Positions 25,166 to 35,204 are shown, counted from the first letter of the stretch. The stretch: DNA of 48,639 nt from an uncultured Clostridium sp. (GCA_946498245.1 CAMMNN010000028.1:1-48639); one strand, 5' to 3'. Notes: generated from the sequence alone by a model not told the origin. A program made the numbers and translations.

Positions 25166-27009
25166 AAAGCTTTCAATTATCCCGGTATCTAAAAAAATGG
25201 CTGCCGATCATTATTGTGTTTTTTGTGGCAATGACAGGTCTGTCTTACGTGGGGCTGGCATCAATCCAGAAGCATACGGCATCGGCTGTAATCCAATATA
25301 CCAACAGCGGCGCAGTGGAAGGCTATGCTCCCGACGGTTCCAAGATTAACGTTTCGGAAATCAATTCCTCGGCAAATATGGCGAAGGTAATGAATAATCT
25401 GGAACTGGAAGGCGATTACAATCTGGATACTCTGTGCGCCAGCATTACTGTGGAGGCTGTAGAGGAAGAGCAGAGCGAAGCCATCCAGGAAGCTTACAAT
25501 GAAGAAGGGATGGAGTACACTCAGGTACCGACATCCTACATTATCCGCTGTACCTTAGGCAGTCCGGCAGATGAAGATCTGGTAAGGGATATTTTAAATG
25601 AAACCCTGGATGTCTACTTTGCGGAATACAGCAATAAGCATATTAATGAAGAGCAGATTGACAACAACACCAAAGATTTGACCGATATGAGCTACGACTA
25701 CATGGAAATGGTGGAAAATATCGAATCGAATCTGGAAAATACCATTAGTGAATTGTATCTGCGCTACCAGAAGGACTCGTCTTTCCGGTCCACCCAAACG
25801 GGATATTCTTTTTATGATTTATGCGACCGGTTTATGATTTTAAACCAGGTGAATATTTCCAGACTGTATTCCCAGATTCTGGGAAACCAGATTACCAAAG
25901 ATCGGGAACTGCTGATCAATAAATACAATAAACGCATTGCCGATTACCAGCTCATAGGAGAGAAGGCCCAGGAAGATATTAATGAGATTGTCCAGGTTAT
26001 TGAAACCTATGTCCAGAAAATGCGGGAGTCAGAGAACACGGACATTGACTACAATTACATTTTAAATGAGGTTTACGACAACTGGATTGGCAATGGAGAG
26101 GGCGGCGGTACTATGGTGGACCGCTCCGTGGAGTACGATACTCTTTTGGGAAACTGGGTTACCTATAAGGATCAGTGGGATCACGCTACAGTGGATGTGG
26201 CCTACTGCCAGTATATTATCGGAATCTATGAAGGCCAGACGGTATATCCAGTGACGGAAAGAGTTACTGCTGAAGAGATCGAACAGGAAATTAAAGAAGT
26301 TACAGACCAGATGAACAGCCTCTATCAGTTGGTGGACATTACGAACCAGGAGTATAATGAATATCTGGGAGCTAAAAACATTAGGATTTTGTCTACAGTA
26401 TCAGTAGAAAATCTGTTTAATCTGAAATTGTTTACAGGAATGATTGCAGTATTCTTCCTGATTATCGGCTGCGGCGGGGCAGTGCTCCTTGGCAGAGCCG
26501 GAGATATTGTAGAGTATCTGTTCCTATTGGATCACCAGACGGGATGCCAGAATCGGATTGCCTGTGATCACTATATCCAGAGAAGGGAAAAACAGGCTAT
26601 GGCCAGCGCCTTCTGCTGTATGAATATTCAGATCCAGAATCAGAGGGATATGAATAAGCTCCTTGGAAGAGAGGAAGCGGACAAAGTCTTAAAAGAATTT
26701 GGCGGGCTTCTTCTGGAGGCATTCAGCAGCCGGGATAAGAGCTTTGTAGGGTATAACGGAAGCGGCCAGTTCTGGGTCTTCTATGAAATGGTTCAGGGAG
26801 AGGAAAAAATCACCCAGGAGATTGAACGTCTGGTATCCATTATCGGTTCTAATCTGGAGCAGTATCCTGTGGCCTATTATTTGGGAGGCGTAAATGCAGG
26901 AGAAGAAAAGACCTACCAGATCAGGGCCTTAATTCCTAAGGCCGTGGCCCGGAGAGAACTTTACAAAACCAATGCCCTGAAAGAGCGGACAGAAGGAAAC
27001 GAAAACTAA
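25162..27009 (+). CDS. Wzz-like membrane protein with C-terminal degenerate GGDEF domain
   Basis: The 615-residue protein has a membrane helix at about 13-33, a long extracellular helical region, a second helix at about 428-448, and then a cytoplasmic GGDEF-type domain. The domain has the entry motif D457-HQTGCQNR (D-x-x-T-G-x-x-N-R in active enzymes) but the signature is GSGQF (533-537), and the I-site position reads RDKS instead of R-x-x-D. It should not make c-di-GMP; it could bind a nucleotide or a partner, as the degenerate GGDEF protein PelD does. It lies in the same operon as a c-di-GMP riboswitch. Translation is coupled to the preceding gene (ATGA). Confidence 0.8.
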   Translation: MKSFQLSRYLKKWLPIIIVFFVAMTGLSYVGLASIQKHTASAVIQYTNSGAVEGYAPDGSKINVSEINSSANMAKVMNNLELEGDYNLDTLCASITVEAVEEEQSEAIQEAYNEEGMEYTQVPTSYIIRCTLGSPADEDLVRDILNETLDVYFAEYSNKHINEEQIDNNTKDLTDMSYDYMEMVENIESNLENTISELYLRYQKDSSFRSTQTGYSFYDLCDRFMILNQVNISRLYSQILGNQITKDRELLINKYNKRIADYQLIGEKAQEDINEIVQVIETYVQKMRESENTDIDYNYILNEVYDNWIGNGEGGGTMVDRSVEYDTLLGNWVTYKDQWDHATVDVAYCQYIIGIYEGQTVYPVTERVTAEEIEQEIKEVTDQMNSLYQLVDITNQEYNEYLGAKNIRILSTVSVENLFNLKLFTGMIAVFFLIIGCGGAVLLGRAGDIVEYLFLLDHQTGCQNRIACDHYIQRREKQAMASAFCCMNIQIQNQRDMNKLLGREEADKVLKEFGGLLLEAFSSRDKSFVGYNGSGQFWVFYEMVQGEEKITQEIERLVSIIGSNLEQYPVAYYLGGVNAGEEKTYQIRALIPKAVARRELYKTNALKERTEGNEN

Positions 27010-27024
27010 GACGGAGGGAAGAAC

Positions 27025-28269
27025 ATGAAAAATACGGCGGCGCAGAAGATTTTAATGGCGGTATACCTGCTGATCGCCGCCGTAATGTATTTGTTTAATA
27101 ACGCTTACTTTACTTTGGGCGTTGACTTTATGTACAAATTCGTTATGGCGGTATTGATAATTGCCATAAGCTTTGTTGTTTTCCTTATAACGGCAAATCT
27201 GGCCAGAGCTAAAATACTGATAAAGTATATTTTAGTTCTGGCTTTGCCAAACATGGCGATTCTCTTTGTTTCCCTGCCTCTGTGGGCCATAAACGCTACG
27301 CCCCTGGAAACCATACGAGGCGGTATCTTTTCGGAATTGTATCAGATTAACATGATAGTCGCTATGGCAGGGATCTTGTATGTCTTTGGAAGCAAGGGGA
27401 TCTGGCTGAATCTGGCAGGAATGCTGGCGGCCAATCTGGTGTCTATCGGCCTTTTGATTGCAGACGCCGGATTGGGAGCTTATTTGCAGGAAATGAAAGA
27501 ACTGATTGTGACCTTTGCAGGAACGGTCGGCCCTCTGGCGGCTGCGTCAGAACTCCATGAGATTACTTTTGCTTTGGGAGCCGTTATTCCTTTTGTCATA
27601 TTTACTTTTTTTGAGCAGAAAAACAAGGGTTTAACGTGCCTGTTTCTGGCTGTGACAGTTTTTTGCTACCTTTCCGGCTTAAAGCGCATGGGCCTTGCCG
27701 CTTTGGGCCTTGCTTTTCTGATAGGCTTTGGTCTGGAAGCTTTGATGCGGAATAAGAACAGCCGGCGGGGCTGGCTCCTTTTTGCCGCAGTTGTGGCTAT
27801 GGCTTTGGTATATGTGTACCTGGTTTTTGTAAGAAACGGCCTTTTCGACTATCTGTCTGAGCATTTTAATGTAGATACTATGGGAAGAAGAAACCTTAAT
27901 GACCTGGCTGAAAGGTATTACCGGGTAACTCCGGACTTTTTGGGCTGGGGCGGAGGCTTTGTATCCTCTCTTTTCCGAGGCCTGCCGGAAGGCTCTATTT
28001 TGGCCCTCCATAATGATATTCTTCAGGTCTATATTGAGACAGGCTTTTGGGGCTTTTGGCTGTGGATGCTGTGTTATATTTTTATCCGAGTGTATTTTGT
28101 AGCAAAATGGCAGGGGGCAAAAGGCGGAATCCTGTGCCTGGTTTACGCCGCTTACGTGTTGGCCACGGCATCTACAGACAACACCATATTTTACGTTTAT
28201 GTAACAGGAGCCGTAGCCATCTCCATTATGGGATACCGGCTGGAGGAGCTGGAAGGAGATGTGCCCTGA
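27025..28269 (+). CDS. Wzy-like O-antigen/polysaccharide polymerase
   Basis: The 414-residue protein is almost wholly hydrophobic, with about ten to twelve membrane helices and a soluble loop around residues 275-325 (NVDTMGRRNLNDLAERYY, then LALHNDILQVYIETG). The motif H-N-D-x-L near the end of the loop matches the H-N-x-[FYL] pattern of Wzy/WaaL polymerases. Position between Wzz-like proteins and glycosyltransferases supports polymerase function. Start follows ACGGAGGGAAG. Confidence 0.75.
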   Translation: MKNTAAQKILMAVYLLIAAVMYLFNNAYFTLGVDFMYKFVMAVLIIAISFVVFLITANLARAKILIKYILVLALPNMAILFVSLPLWAINATPLETIRGGIFSELYQINMIVAMAGILYVFGSKGIWLNLAGMLAANLVSIGLLIADAGLGAYLQEMKELIVTFAGTVGPLAAASELHEITFALGAVIPFVIFTFFEQKNKGLTCLFLAVTVFCYLSGLKRMGLAALGLAFLIGFGLEALMRNKNSRRGWLLFAAVVAMALVYVYLVFVRNGLFDYLSEHFNVDTMGRRNLNDLAERYYRVTPDFLGWGGGFVSSLFRGLPEGSILALHNDILQVYIETGFWGFWLWMLCYIFIRVYFVAKWQGAKGGILCLVYAAYVLATASTDNTIFYVYVTGAVAISIMGYRLEELEGDVP

Positions 28270-28298
28270 CGGGATAAAGAGAGAAGGAGAAGAAGAAA

Positions 28299-29309
28299 AT
28301 GCTTTTTTCTTTTATCGTACCGGTTTATCAAATTAAAGAATACGTGGCGGCCTGTATCGAAAGTATTTTGTCTCAAACCTATGAGGACTTTGAGGTGATT
28401 TTGGTGGACGACGGTTCCACAGACGGAAGCGGGGAAATCTGTGACAGCTACGGGGAAAGGGATCCCCGAATTACCGTTATCCATAAGGCCAACGGAGGGC
28501 TGGTCAGCGCCCGTCAGGCGGGAATCCGCAGGGCAAAGGGAGAATATATTATCAATGTAGACGGGGACGATTGGATTTCCCCGTATCTGGCTGCCTGTTC
28601 GGCGGAAATTATCGGGAAATACGCTGCCGATATGATTTGCTACGGATATTACCAGATTTCCGAAGGTACCGAAGCCGCCTGCACGGAACCGGCAGAAGAG
28701 GGATTTTATGAGAAAAAGGACATGGCGGAGGCCATTTATCCAAAACTTCTTTTAGACGGCCAGATGAACCATATGTTTTATTTTTTGTGGGGAAAAGTGA
28801 TACGGAAATCCCTCCTGTACGGTCCTCAGATGGCAGTGGATCAGAGGATTGCTTACGGCGAGGACATTGTCTGCCTGACACCGGTATATATGGACGCTGC
28901 AAACTGTTATATCAGCCGTCAGCTTATGTATTATTACCGCCGTCATGGTCAGGCCATGTCCGTGGACTTTAAAATGGAACGGTACCGTCAGGTTGAACTT
29001 TGCATCCAGTCCCTTTCCCGAAACCATTCTCCGGACATACCGGATTATGAAGAACAGTTAAACCGATATACCCTTTTTGAATGCTTTGTGCTTTTAGTCT
29101 TTGTCACCCGGGTAAAGGGCTTCCGGTATCTGAGAGAGATCCGTGGCTATATGGAAGGGGAAACCTTTCGGGAGAGGAACCGAAAAGCAAAGTTTGGGCG
29201 GGTGTCTAAAAAGACGGCGGTAACCTATGGGCTCCTTAGGAAAAACCATATCAGGAGCGCCTATTTCTTTTTGCGTTTTTGCAATATTGTGAAAGGTTTT
29301 TTAAGGTGA
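28299..29309 (+). CDS. Family 2 glycosyltransferase
   Basis: The 336-residue protein has the GT-A core: FSFIVPVYQIKEYVAACIES, the nucleotide-binding ILVDDGSTDGSGEICD, the segment KANGGLVSARQAGIRRAKGE, and the D-x-D metal site in NVDGDDWISP. The C-terminal third (YYRRHGQAMSVDFKMERYRQ and on) is typical of capsule GT2 enzymes. There is no membrane domain. Sugar specificity unknown. Five bases separate it from the next gene. Confidence 0.88.
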   Translation: MLFSFIVPVYQIKEYVAACIESILSQTYEDFEVILVDDGSTDGSGEICDSYGERDPRITVIHKANGGLVSARQAGIRRAKGEYIINVDGDDWISPYLAACSAEIIGKYAADMICYGYYQISEGTEAACTEPAEEGFYEKKDMAEAIYPKLLLDGQMNHMFYFLWGKVIRKSLLYGPQMAVDQRIAYGEDIVCLTPVYMDAANCYISRQLMYYYRRHGQAMSVDFKMERYRQVELCIQSLSRNHSPDIPDYEEQLNRYTLFECFVLLVFVTRVKGFRYLREIRGYMEGETFRERNRKAKFGRVSKKTAVTYGLLRKNHIRSAYFFLRFCNIVKGFLR

Positions 29310-29313
29310 GAAA

Positions 29314-30240
29314 ATGAAGGCTTCCGGAAGACAGAGCGCATTTCTGGTCATTGCCCACAATGACGCCTTTGTTTTGAAAAAACAATTGGAAATGCTGGAC
29401 AGCGCGGAAAATGATATTTATCTCCATATTGATAAAAGGTGGAAGACCTTTCCCTGGGAGGAAATCAGGGCATCTGTCCGTCTTTCCGGCCTGTATCGGA
29501 TTCCTTCTATGAAAGTTTACTGGGGAACCTATTCCCTGATTCAATGCGAGCTGAATCTCTTAAAGGCGGCTGCGGCAAAGGGGTACCAATACTACCATTT
29601 GATTTCAGGAGTCGACCTCCCTTTAAAAACACCCCAGGAGATCAATTCCTTTTGCGCCTTGGGCCAGGGAAAGGAGTATATTGAGTACCAGGAGGGCGGG
29701 ACAGATTCCGCCAGATTCCTGCATAAAATACGGTATTACCATTTCTTTCGGAAAAAAATCGGCAAAACATTGGATTACCGAACTACTTTATGGGGCAAGG
29801 CGGCCCATATCCTGTTCCTGATTCAGAGAAAACTGAACGTAGACCGTATCGGGAACCAGGGACAGCGATTTTGGAAAGGCAGCGAGTGGTGCAGCATTAC
29901 TCATGATTTGGCGGAGTACGTTATTTCCCAGGAAAAGTGGATCAAAAAACGGTTTCGCCTGACTCTCTGCGGGGATGAAATTTTTATCCAGACTCTGGCG
30001 GCCAATTCACCCTTTGCCTCCAGAACCGTCAATGATTCCATGCGCTATATTGTCTGGGACGAGGCCAATGATGAGCCGGTAACCTTTGAGAGCTGCCACT
30101 ATGAAGAGTTAATGGAGTCCGGCGCCTTTTTTGCAAGAAAATTCAGCTCTCAAAAAAACCGGGAGATTATTGAAAAAATATACGAGAAAATTATAGAGCG
30201 CAAAGAGAAGGAGAGGGAGGAAAATGGAGAAAACCGGTGA
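29314..30240 (+). CDS. Family 14 (core-2/I-branching-like) glycosyltransferase
   Basis: The 308-residue protein matches bacterial GT14 enzymes: AFLVIAHNDAFVLKKQLEML, DIYLHIDKRW, the acceptor region YHLISGVDLPLKTPQEI, and the late segment GSEWCSITHDLAEYV with CGDEIFIQTL. GT14 enzymes add beta-linked GlcNAc or xylose branches, so a branched polymer is suggested (inference). The last 17 bases overlap the next gene, indicating translational coupling. Confidence 0.85.
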   Translation: MKASGRQSAFLVIAHNDAFVLKKQLEMLDSAENDIYLHIDKRWKTFPWEEIRASVRLSGLYRIPSMKVYWGTYSLIQCELNLLKAAAAKGYQYYHLISGVDLPLKTPQEINSFCALGQGKEYIEYQEGGTDSARFLHKIRYYHFFRKKIGKTLDYRTTLWGKAAHILFLIQRKLNVDRIGNQGQRFWKGSEWCSITHDLAEYVISQEKWIKKRFRLTLCGDEIFIQTLAANSPFASRTVNDSMRYIVWDEANDEPVTFESCHYEELMESGAFFARKFSSQKNREIIEKIYEKIIERKEKEREENGENR

Positions 30241-31234
30241 GGGGATTGTCCTGACGGTTCATTGCATTGCATATAATCAGGAAAAGTATATTCGCCAATG
30301 TCTGGAAGGGATCGTTTCTCAGAAGACAGAATTTCCCTTCTTCGCTCTAATTTACGACGATGCTTCCACAGATGGGACGGCGGAGATTATCCGGGAGTAT
30401 GAAAGCCGCTACCCGCATCTCATAAAAGGAATTTATTCAAAACAAAACGTCTATTCCAGGGAAGGCTTTCTGGGAATAAAAAAGATTTTGGATGAAAACA
30501 GTTTGGGAACCTATACGGCTTACTGCGAAGGCGACGATTTTTGGACGGACTGCCGCAAGCTTCAGAAGCAGTATGAGGCGGCGGAAAAATATAAGGCCGT
30601 TCTCTGTGTCCACCCTGTAAGGTGCGTCCGGGAAAACGGGGAAAGAACTGATACTGTGATACCGGAATTTACGGAAGGATTTGTAAAAAGCTCAGACGAG
30701 TTTCTGCGCCATCTTTTGGTTCATGGGGGTTCTAGCTGTTTTGTATATCAGATCAACAGCTTTTTTGTCAGAAGAGACGCGCAGGAAGCGGAATTTCCGT
30801 TGTTTATGAGAAAATGCAACGTTTTTGACGTTCCTTTCGCTCTGCAGCTTGGGACAAAGGGAACAGTGGTGTATCTGGCGGAAGAGATGTCCCGCTACCG
30901 TCAGGCAAGCGACGCCAGTTGGACTCTCCGTACTGAGGCGAAAAAAGAGAGGATCTTAGCCCATCAGGAGACTATGTGTCTCTGTTTTGAAGAATATAAA
31001 AATTATACCGGCCATGTTTATGACAGCCTCATTGACAGGAAAATCACGGAAACCCGTTTTAAGATGCTGCTTCATAAAGAAGATTATAAAGGCTTGTGCC
31101 AGGAACCTTTCCGGGCCATGTTCCGGAAGATTTCCAAAAAACACAGGCTGAGGATTATGCTGGCTTATTACTGCCCCTTAGCGGTGCGGATACATGATGG
31201 GATAAAAAGGAAGAATCAGACACATGGAAAATAG
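30224..31234 (+). CDS. Family 2 glycosyltransferase
   Basis: The 336-residue protein has a GT-A fold: TVHCIAYNQEKYIRQCLEGI, YDDASTDGTAEIIREY, and the acidic site YCEGDDFWTDCRKLQKQ in place of D-x-D. The VHPVRCVRENGERT stretch and the later RYRQASDASWTLR are common in capsule enzymes. It overlaps both neighbours (17 and 11 bases). Confidence 0.87.
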   Translation: MEKTGEGIVLTVHCIAYNQEKYIRQCLEGIVSQKTEFPFFALIYDDASTDGTAEIIREYESRYPHLIKGIYSKQNVYSREGFLGIKKILDENSLGTYTAYCEGDDFWTDCRKLQKQYEAAEKYKAVLCVHPVRCVRENGERTDTVIPEFTEGFVKSSDEFLRHLLVHGGSSCFVYQINSFFVRRDAQEAEFPLFMRKCNVFDVPFALQLGTKGTVVYLAEEMSRYRQASDASWTLRTEAKKERILAHQETMCLCFEEYKNYTGHVYDSLIDRKITETRFKMLLHKEDYKGLCQEPFRAMFRKISKKHRLRIMLAYYCPLAVRIHDGIKRKNQTHGK

Positions 31235-32702
31235 CAGACAGAATGAGGATGTAAAAGCGAAAGTAGTAAGCGGCCTTGCATGGCGCTTTTCGGAACGATT
31301 GGCGGCCCAGGGAGTCCAGTTTGTGGTATCCGTGATTTTAGCCCGCCTTTTGATGCCTGAGGATTACGGGATCCTGGCTCTCATTACGGTTTTTATCTCC
31401 ATAGCCAGTATCTTTGTAGAAAGCGGACTTGGCAGCGCCCTAATCCAGAAGCTGGACGCCGATGCCGTTGACTTTTCCACGGCTTTTTATTTTAATGTTG
31501 CCGTGGCGGCAGTGGTTTACCTGCTGCTGTTTGTCCTGGCTCCGGCTATTTCCATTTTTTACGGGGAACCTCAACTGACCCCGGTGCTCCGGGTTTTGGG
31601 AATCACCCTGATTATAGGGGGGATTAATGGAGTCCAGCAGGCCTACGTTTCCCGCCATATGCAGTTTCGGCGTTTCTTTTTTTCTACCATTATCGGAACG
31701 GTTATATCGGCATTCGTAGGGATTGTTATGGCCTATCGGGGAATGGGCGTATGGGCTCTGGCGGCCCAGAATCTGACCAACCGGTGCATTGATACGGCAG
31801 TTTTATGGTTTACAGTAAAATGGCGGCCCATCCCGGCATTTTCCCTTTGCAAAATGAAGGGGATGTACCGGTTTGGATGGAAGCTTCTGGCATCCAGCCT
31901 GATTAATACGGTTTATAACAACCTGTTTTCTTTAATTGTGGGAAAAGCCTATACCTCCAGCGATTTGGCTTATTATAACCGGGGCAACCATATTCCGTCC
32001 CTGATGATTACCAATATAAACAGCTCTATCCAGAGTGTCTTATTTCCTGTTTTCTCTAAATCTCAGGGAGAAAAGACCCGGCTAAAGGCTATGGTAAGGC
32101 GTTCTATCGTAACCAGTTCCTTTCTGATCCTGCCTATGATGGCGGGATTGGCGGCGGTGGCGGTTCCCCTGACCCAATTGCTGCTGACAGAGAAGTGGCT
32201 TCCCAGCGTTCCTTTTATGAGATACTGCTGTTTTATTTACAGTCTTTGGCCCATTCACACAGCCAATCTTCAGGCCATCACGGCCCTGGGAAGGAGCGAC
32301 GTTTTCCTGAAGCTGGAAATCGGAAAGGGAATTATTGGGATTGCCGTTTTGCTGGTTACCCTTCCTCTGGGGCTGCCGGCCATGATGATAGGACAGTGCT
32401 TTACCACTGTGGCCGCCTCTGTTCTCAATGCTGCTCCCAATAAAAGGCTGTTGGATTACGGTTACCTGGAGCAGTTAAAAGATATTCTGCCTACCTTGGG
32501 CCTCTCCGCCTTTATGGGAGTTGCCGTATGGGCTTTGTCTTTTTTTGAGTGGAACAACTGGCTGCTGCTGGCAGCTCAGGTGGGCGCAGGGGTTATCATT
32601 TATATTTCGGGAGCGATTCTCTTTAAAATGGACAGCTTTTATTATATATTAAATACGGTAAAAGGGTTTCAGAACCGAAAAAGAAACAGAGAGGGATTGT
32701 GA
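31224..32702 (+). CDS. Wzx-like polysaccharide flippase (MOP superfamily)
   Basis: The 492-residue protein has about 14 membrane helices and the WzxC-type start VVSGLAWRFSERLAAQGVQF followed by ARLLMPEDYGILALITVFI. Flippases of this type move undecaprenyl-linked repeat units across the membrane. With the Wzy-like polymerase and Wzz-like proteins it completes a Wzx/Wzy pathway. It overlaps the upstream gene by 11 bases and its TGA lies three bases before the next start. Confidence 0.9.
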   Translation: MENSRQNEDVKAKVVSGLAWRFSERLAAQGVQFVVSVILARLLMPEDYGILALITVFISIASIFVESGLGSALIQKLDADAVDFSTAFYFNVAVAAVVYLLLFVLAPAISIFYGEPQLTPVLRVLGITLIIGGINGVQQAYVSRHMQFRRFFFSTIIGTVISAFVGIVMAYRGMGVWALAAQNLTNRCIDTAVLWFTVKWRPIPAFSLCKMKGMYRFGWKLLASSLINTVYNNLFSLIVGKAYTSSDLAYYNRGNHIPSLMITNINSSIQSVLFPVFSKSQGEKTRLKAMVRRSIVTSSFLILPMMAGLAAVAVPLTQLLLTEKWLPSVPFMRYCCFIYSLWPIHTANLQAITALGRSDVFLKLEIGKGIIGIAVLLVTLPLGLPAMMIGQCFTTVAASVLNAAPNKRLLDYGYLEQLKDILPTLGLSAFMGVAVWALSFFEWNNWLLLAAQVGAGVIIYISGAILFKMDSFYYILNTVKGFQNRKRNREGL

Positions 32703-32704
32703 CA

Positions 32705-33760
32705 ATGGCTTTGCCGAAAATCAGTGTGATCGTCCCCGTATACAACACGGAGGCTTATCTGGAGCGGTGCTTACAATCTGTGGTTTCCCAGACCTGGGAA
32801 AATACGGAGATTATATTAGTAGACGACGGTTCCAAAGACGGCAGCGGCGCCCGCTGCGACCAGTGGCGGGGAAAGGACGGCCGTATTTTGGTAATCCATA
32901 AGGAAAACGGCGGTCTGGGGCTGGCGCGTAACAGCGGTCTGGAGGTGGCCTCTGGAGACTATGTAATCTTTGTAGATTCTGATGACTATCTGGAAACGGA
33001 CGCTTTGGAAAGGGCACAAAAGCGCATAGAAGAAACCGGAGCAGATGCCTGCTATTACGGCATGACAGAGCAATGGACAGACGGGACGAGCCGCAATGGG
33101 ACGCCTCCGGACAAACTGTTGTATGAGGGTGAGAAAAAGATTGAATTTATTAAAGAAAGCCTGGGACGGGAAGCCCATTCCAATACAGTGCTTTTTGCCG
33201 GGGTTTCCGCCTGCACGGTCATGCTGAGGCGTGCTTTTTTGGAGAAAAACGGCCTGGTATTCCATTCAGAGCGCAGGATTCTGTGTGAAGATCTGCTCTT
33301 TAACCTGCAGGTATGTTTTCGTGCGGGCCGCATCGCCGTGGAGCCAAGGAGCTTATACCATTACTGCCATAACGACAGCAGCAGCCTGACACAGCGGTAC
33401 CGGGCGGATCGCCTGGAAGGAGCCCTTCGCTTATACCATAAGCTTACAGAGCTGGCGGAAAAAGAAGGAGTGGAACCGGTTCTGCGCCTGAGGATTAAAC
33501 GCTCCTTTATGAACAATTTTATCCTGTGTCTGAAACAGGAAGTGCGGTACCAAAAAATACACGGAATCCGGAAAACTTACGGGAATCTTAAAACTATCTG
33601 CTGCAATGAAAACGTCCAAAAGATTTTAAAAGAGTATCCTTTAAACCAACTGCCTATGAAACAAAAGCTTCTTTTTAAAGGGGTAAAAGGCAGGAGGATT
33701 GTTTTGGTATGGCTCCTGGTCTGGCTGCAGGAAAAGACCGGGCTGAGGCAAAATTTATAA
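32705..33760 (+). CDS. Family 2 glycosyltransferase
   Basis: The 351-residue protein has ISVIVPVYNTEAYLERCLQS, ILVDDGSKDGSGARCD, KENGGLGLARNSGLEVASGD and the metal site FVDSDDYLE, the classic EpsJ-type capsule glycosyltransferase. The ATG at 32705 is preferred over a GTG at 32699 for spacing from GAGAGGG. It closes the main block of transferases before the glycosidase gene. Confidence 0.88.
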   Translation: MALPKISVIVPVYNTEAYLERCLQSVVSQTWENTEIILVDDGSKDGSGARCDQWRGKDGRILVIHKENGGLGLARNSGLEVASGDYVIFVDSDDYLETDALERAQKRIEETGADACYYGMTEQWTDGTSRNGTPPDKLLYEGEKKIEFIKESLGREAHSNTVLFAGVSACTVMLRRAFLEKNGLVFHSERRILCEDLLFNLQVCFRAGRIAVEPRSLYHYCHNDSSSLTQRYRADRLEGALRLYHKLTELAEKEGVEPVLRLRIKRSFMNNFILCLKQEVRYQKIHGIRKTYGNLKTICCNENVQKILKEYPLNQLPMKQKLLFKGVKGRRIVLVWLLVWLQEKTGLRQNL

Positions 33761-33779
33761 CCCGACGGAGGAAAACCAG

Positions 33780-35204
33780 ATGAAAAAGGCAGCAATGATT
33801 GCTTTTGCGGCGATTTTAGCAGGCGCTTTGGCGCTATTGCTTTTAAAAAATAGGGGGGAAGGGAAGAACTATGAGATTTACCCAATAGCAGTCGTTATTG
33901 ATTTTTTCCAAAATACCGGAGAAACCATAAAGCCTCTCCACGGCGTCAATAACGGCCCTAAATTTAATTACGAAGACGGAACGTTCCGCCATGACGCCAC
34001 AAAATATTTTAAGCAGGCCGGGATTCCCTACGTCCGCACTCACGACAGCGAATACCCTTACGGCAAGGATCTTTTTATTGATATTCACTGTGTATTTCCG
34101 GATATGGAGGCGGATCCTTCCCTGGAATCCTCCTACCATTTTGCAGAGAGCGACCAGTACATAGAAGCCATTGTAAACAGCGGGAGCCAGGTTTTTTTCC
34201 GACTTGGGGAATCCATTGACCATTCCGGCAATGATCTGTATATCAATCCCCCGGCAGATTATGAGAAGTGGGCGCGGATCTGCGAAGGGATTATCCGCCA
34301 TTATAATGAAGGCTTTGCCGACGGCTTTTACTATGGAATTGAATATTGGGAGATCTGGAACGAGCCCGACAATTCCCCTATGTGGACGGGAACGGATGAA
34401 CAGTATTACGAGCTTTATAAAACCTGTTCTCTGTATTTAAAAAGCAAATTTCCGGAGCTAAAAATCGGAGGCTACGGCGCAGCAGGAACCGGAGACGACT
34501 ATATGAGGGAGTTTTTAACTTATATTTCCCAAGATGAAAATGTCCCTCTGGATTTTTTCAGTTGGCACATTTATACGGCCTATCCGGCGGACTTCCTTTC
34601 AGCCACAGCGTCTGTAAAAGAGATTTTGGAAGAATACGGCTACGGAGAAACGGAGCTGATTTTGGACGAGTGGAATTACGTCAACGGGTGGGACGAACAA
34701 TCCATATTAAGAAATTTTGAGGTTCTAAGGAGTACCAAAGGCGCCGCTTACGCGGCTTCCGCCCTCATTTCCATGCAAAACGCCGGAGTAGATATGGCCA
34801 TGTATTATGATGCCCACCTTTTGGACATTTTCTGCGGGCTTTATGAGGAGGGCTTTTTGGACCGCCTGAGGGCCCTGCCTTCGTTAAAGGTTTTTGAATA
34901 TTTTAACCGGCTCTATGAACTGGGAAATGAGGCGGAGCTATCTGTGGAGGCTCAGGGAAACACTTTTATCTGCGCAGCGGGAAATGAAACAGGCAAGGCC
35001 GTACTGGTTTCTAGCTACGGTCTGGATCCGGAAACAAAGGCCCGACTGACCATTTACCTGAAAAACGGCTATTATACCTCGGCCCAAATCCACACAATTG
35101 ATTCAAAGCATCCAAAGGGAAAGACCGTCAAAGCAAAGCAACGGGGAACTGACCTGGTTCTGGACATTCTGCCAGACAGTGTGGTTTTGATTGAATTTAA
35201 CTGA
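33780..35204 (+). CDS. Membrane-anchored GH39-like glycoside hydrolase
   Basis: The 474-residue product has an N-terminal membrane anchor or signal (about 4-22) and a (beta/alpha)8 glycosidase domain of clan GH-A, closest in look to family 39: general acid/base E195 in YWEIWNEPDN and nucleophile E297 in LILDEWNY, with SWHIYTAYP between. A small beta domain ends the protein. A GH39 enzyme, PslG, is part of the Pseudomonas Psl exopolysaccharide operon, so a role in trimming or releasing polymer fits. Start follows ACGGAGGAAA. Confidence 0.82.
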   Translation: MKKAAMIAFAAILAGALALLLLKNRGEGKNYEIYPIAVVIDFFQNTGETIKPLHGVNNGPKFNYEDGTFRHDATKYFKQAGIPYVRTHDSEYPYGKDLFIDIHCVFPDMEADPSLESSYHFAESDQYIEAIVNSGSQVFFRLGESIDHSGNDLYINPPADYEKWARICEGIIRHYNEGFADGFYYGIEYWEIWNEPDNSPMWTGTDEQYYELYKTCSLYLKSKFPELKIGGYGAAGTGDDYMREFLTYISQDENVPLDFFSWHIYTAYPADFLSATASVKEILEEYGYGETELILDEWNYVNGWDEQSILRNFEVLRSTKGAAYAASALISMQNAGVDMAMYYDAHLLDIFCGLYEEGFLDRLRALPSLKVFEYFNRLYELGNEAELSVEAQGNTFICAAGNETGKAVLVSSYGLDPETKARLTIYLKNGYYTSAQIHTIDSKHPKGKTVKAKQRGTDLVLDILPDSVVLIEFN

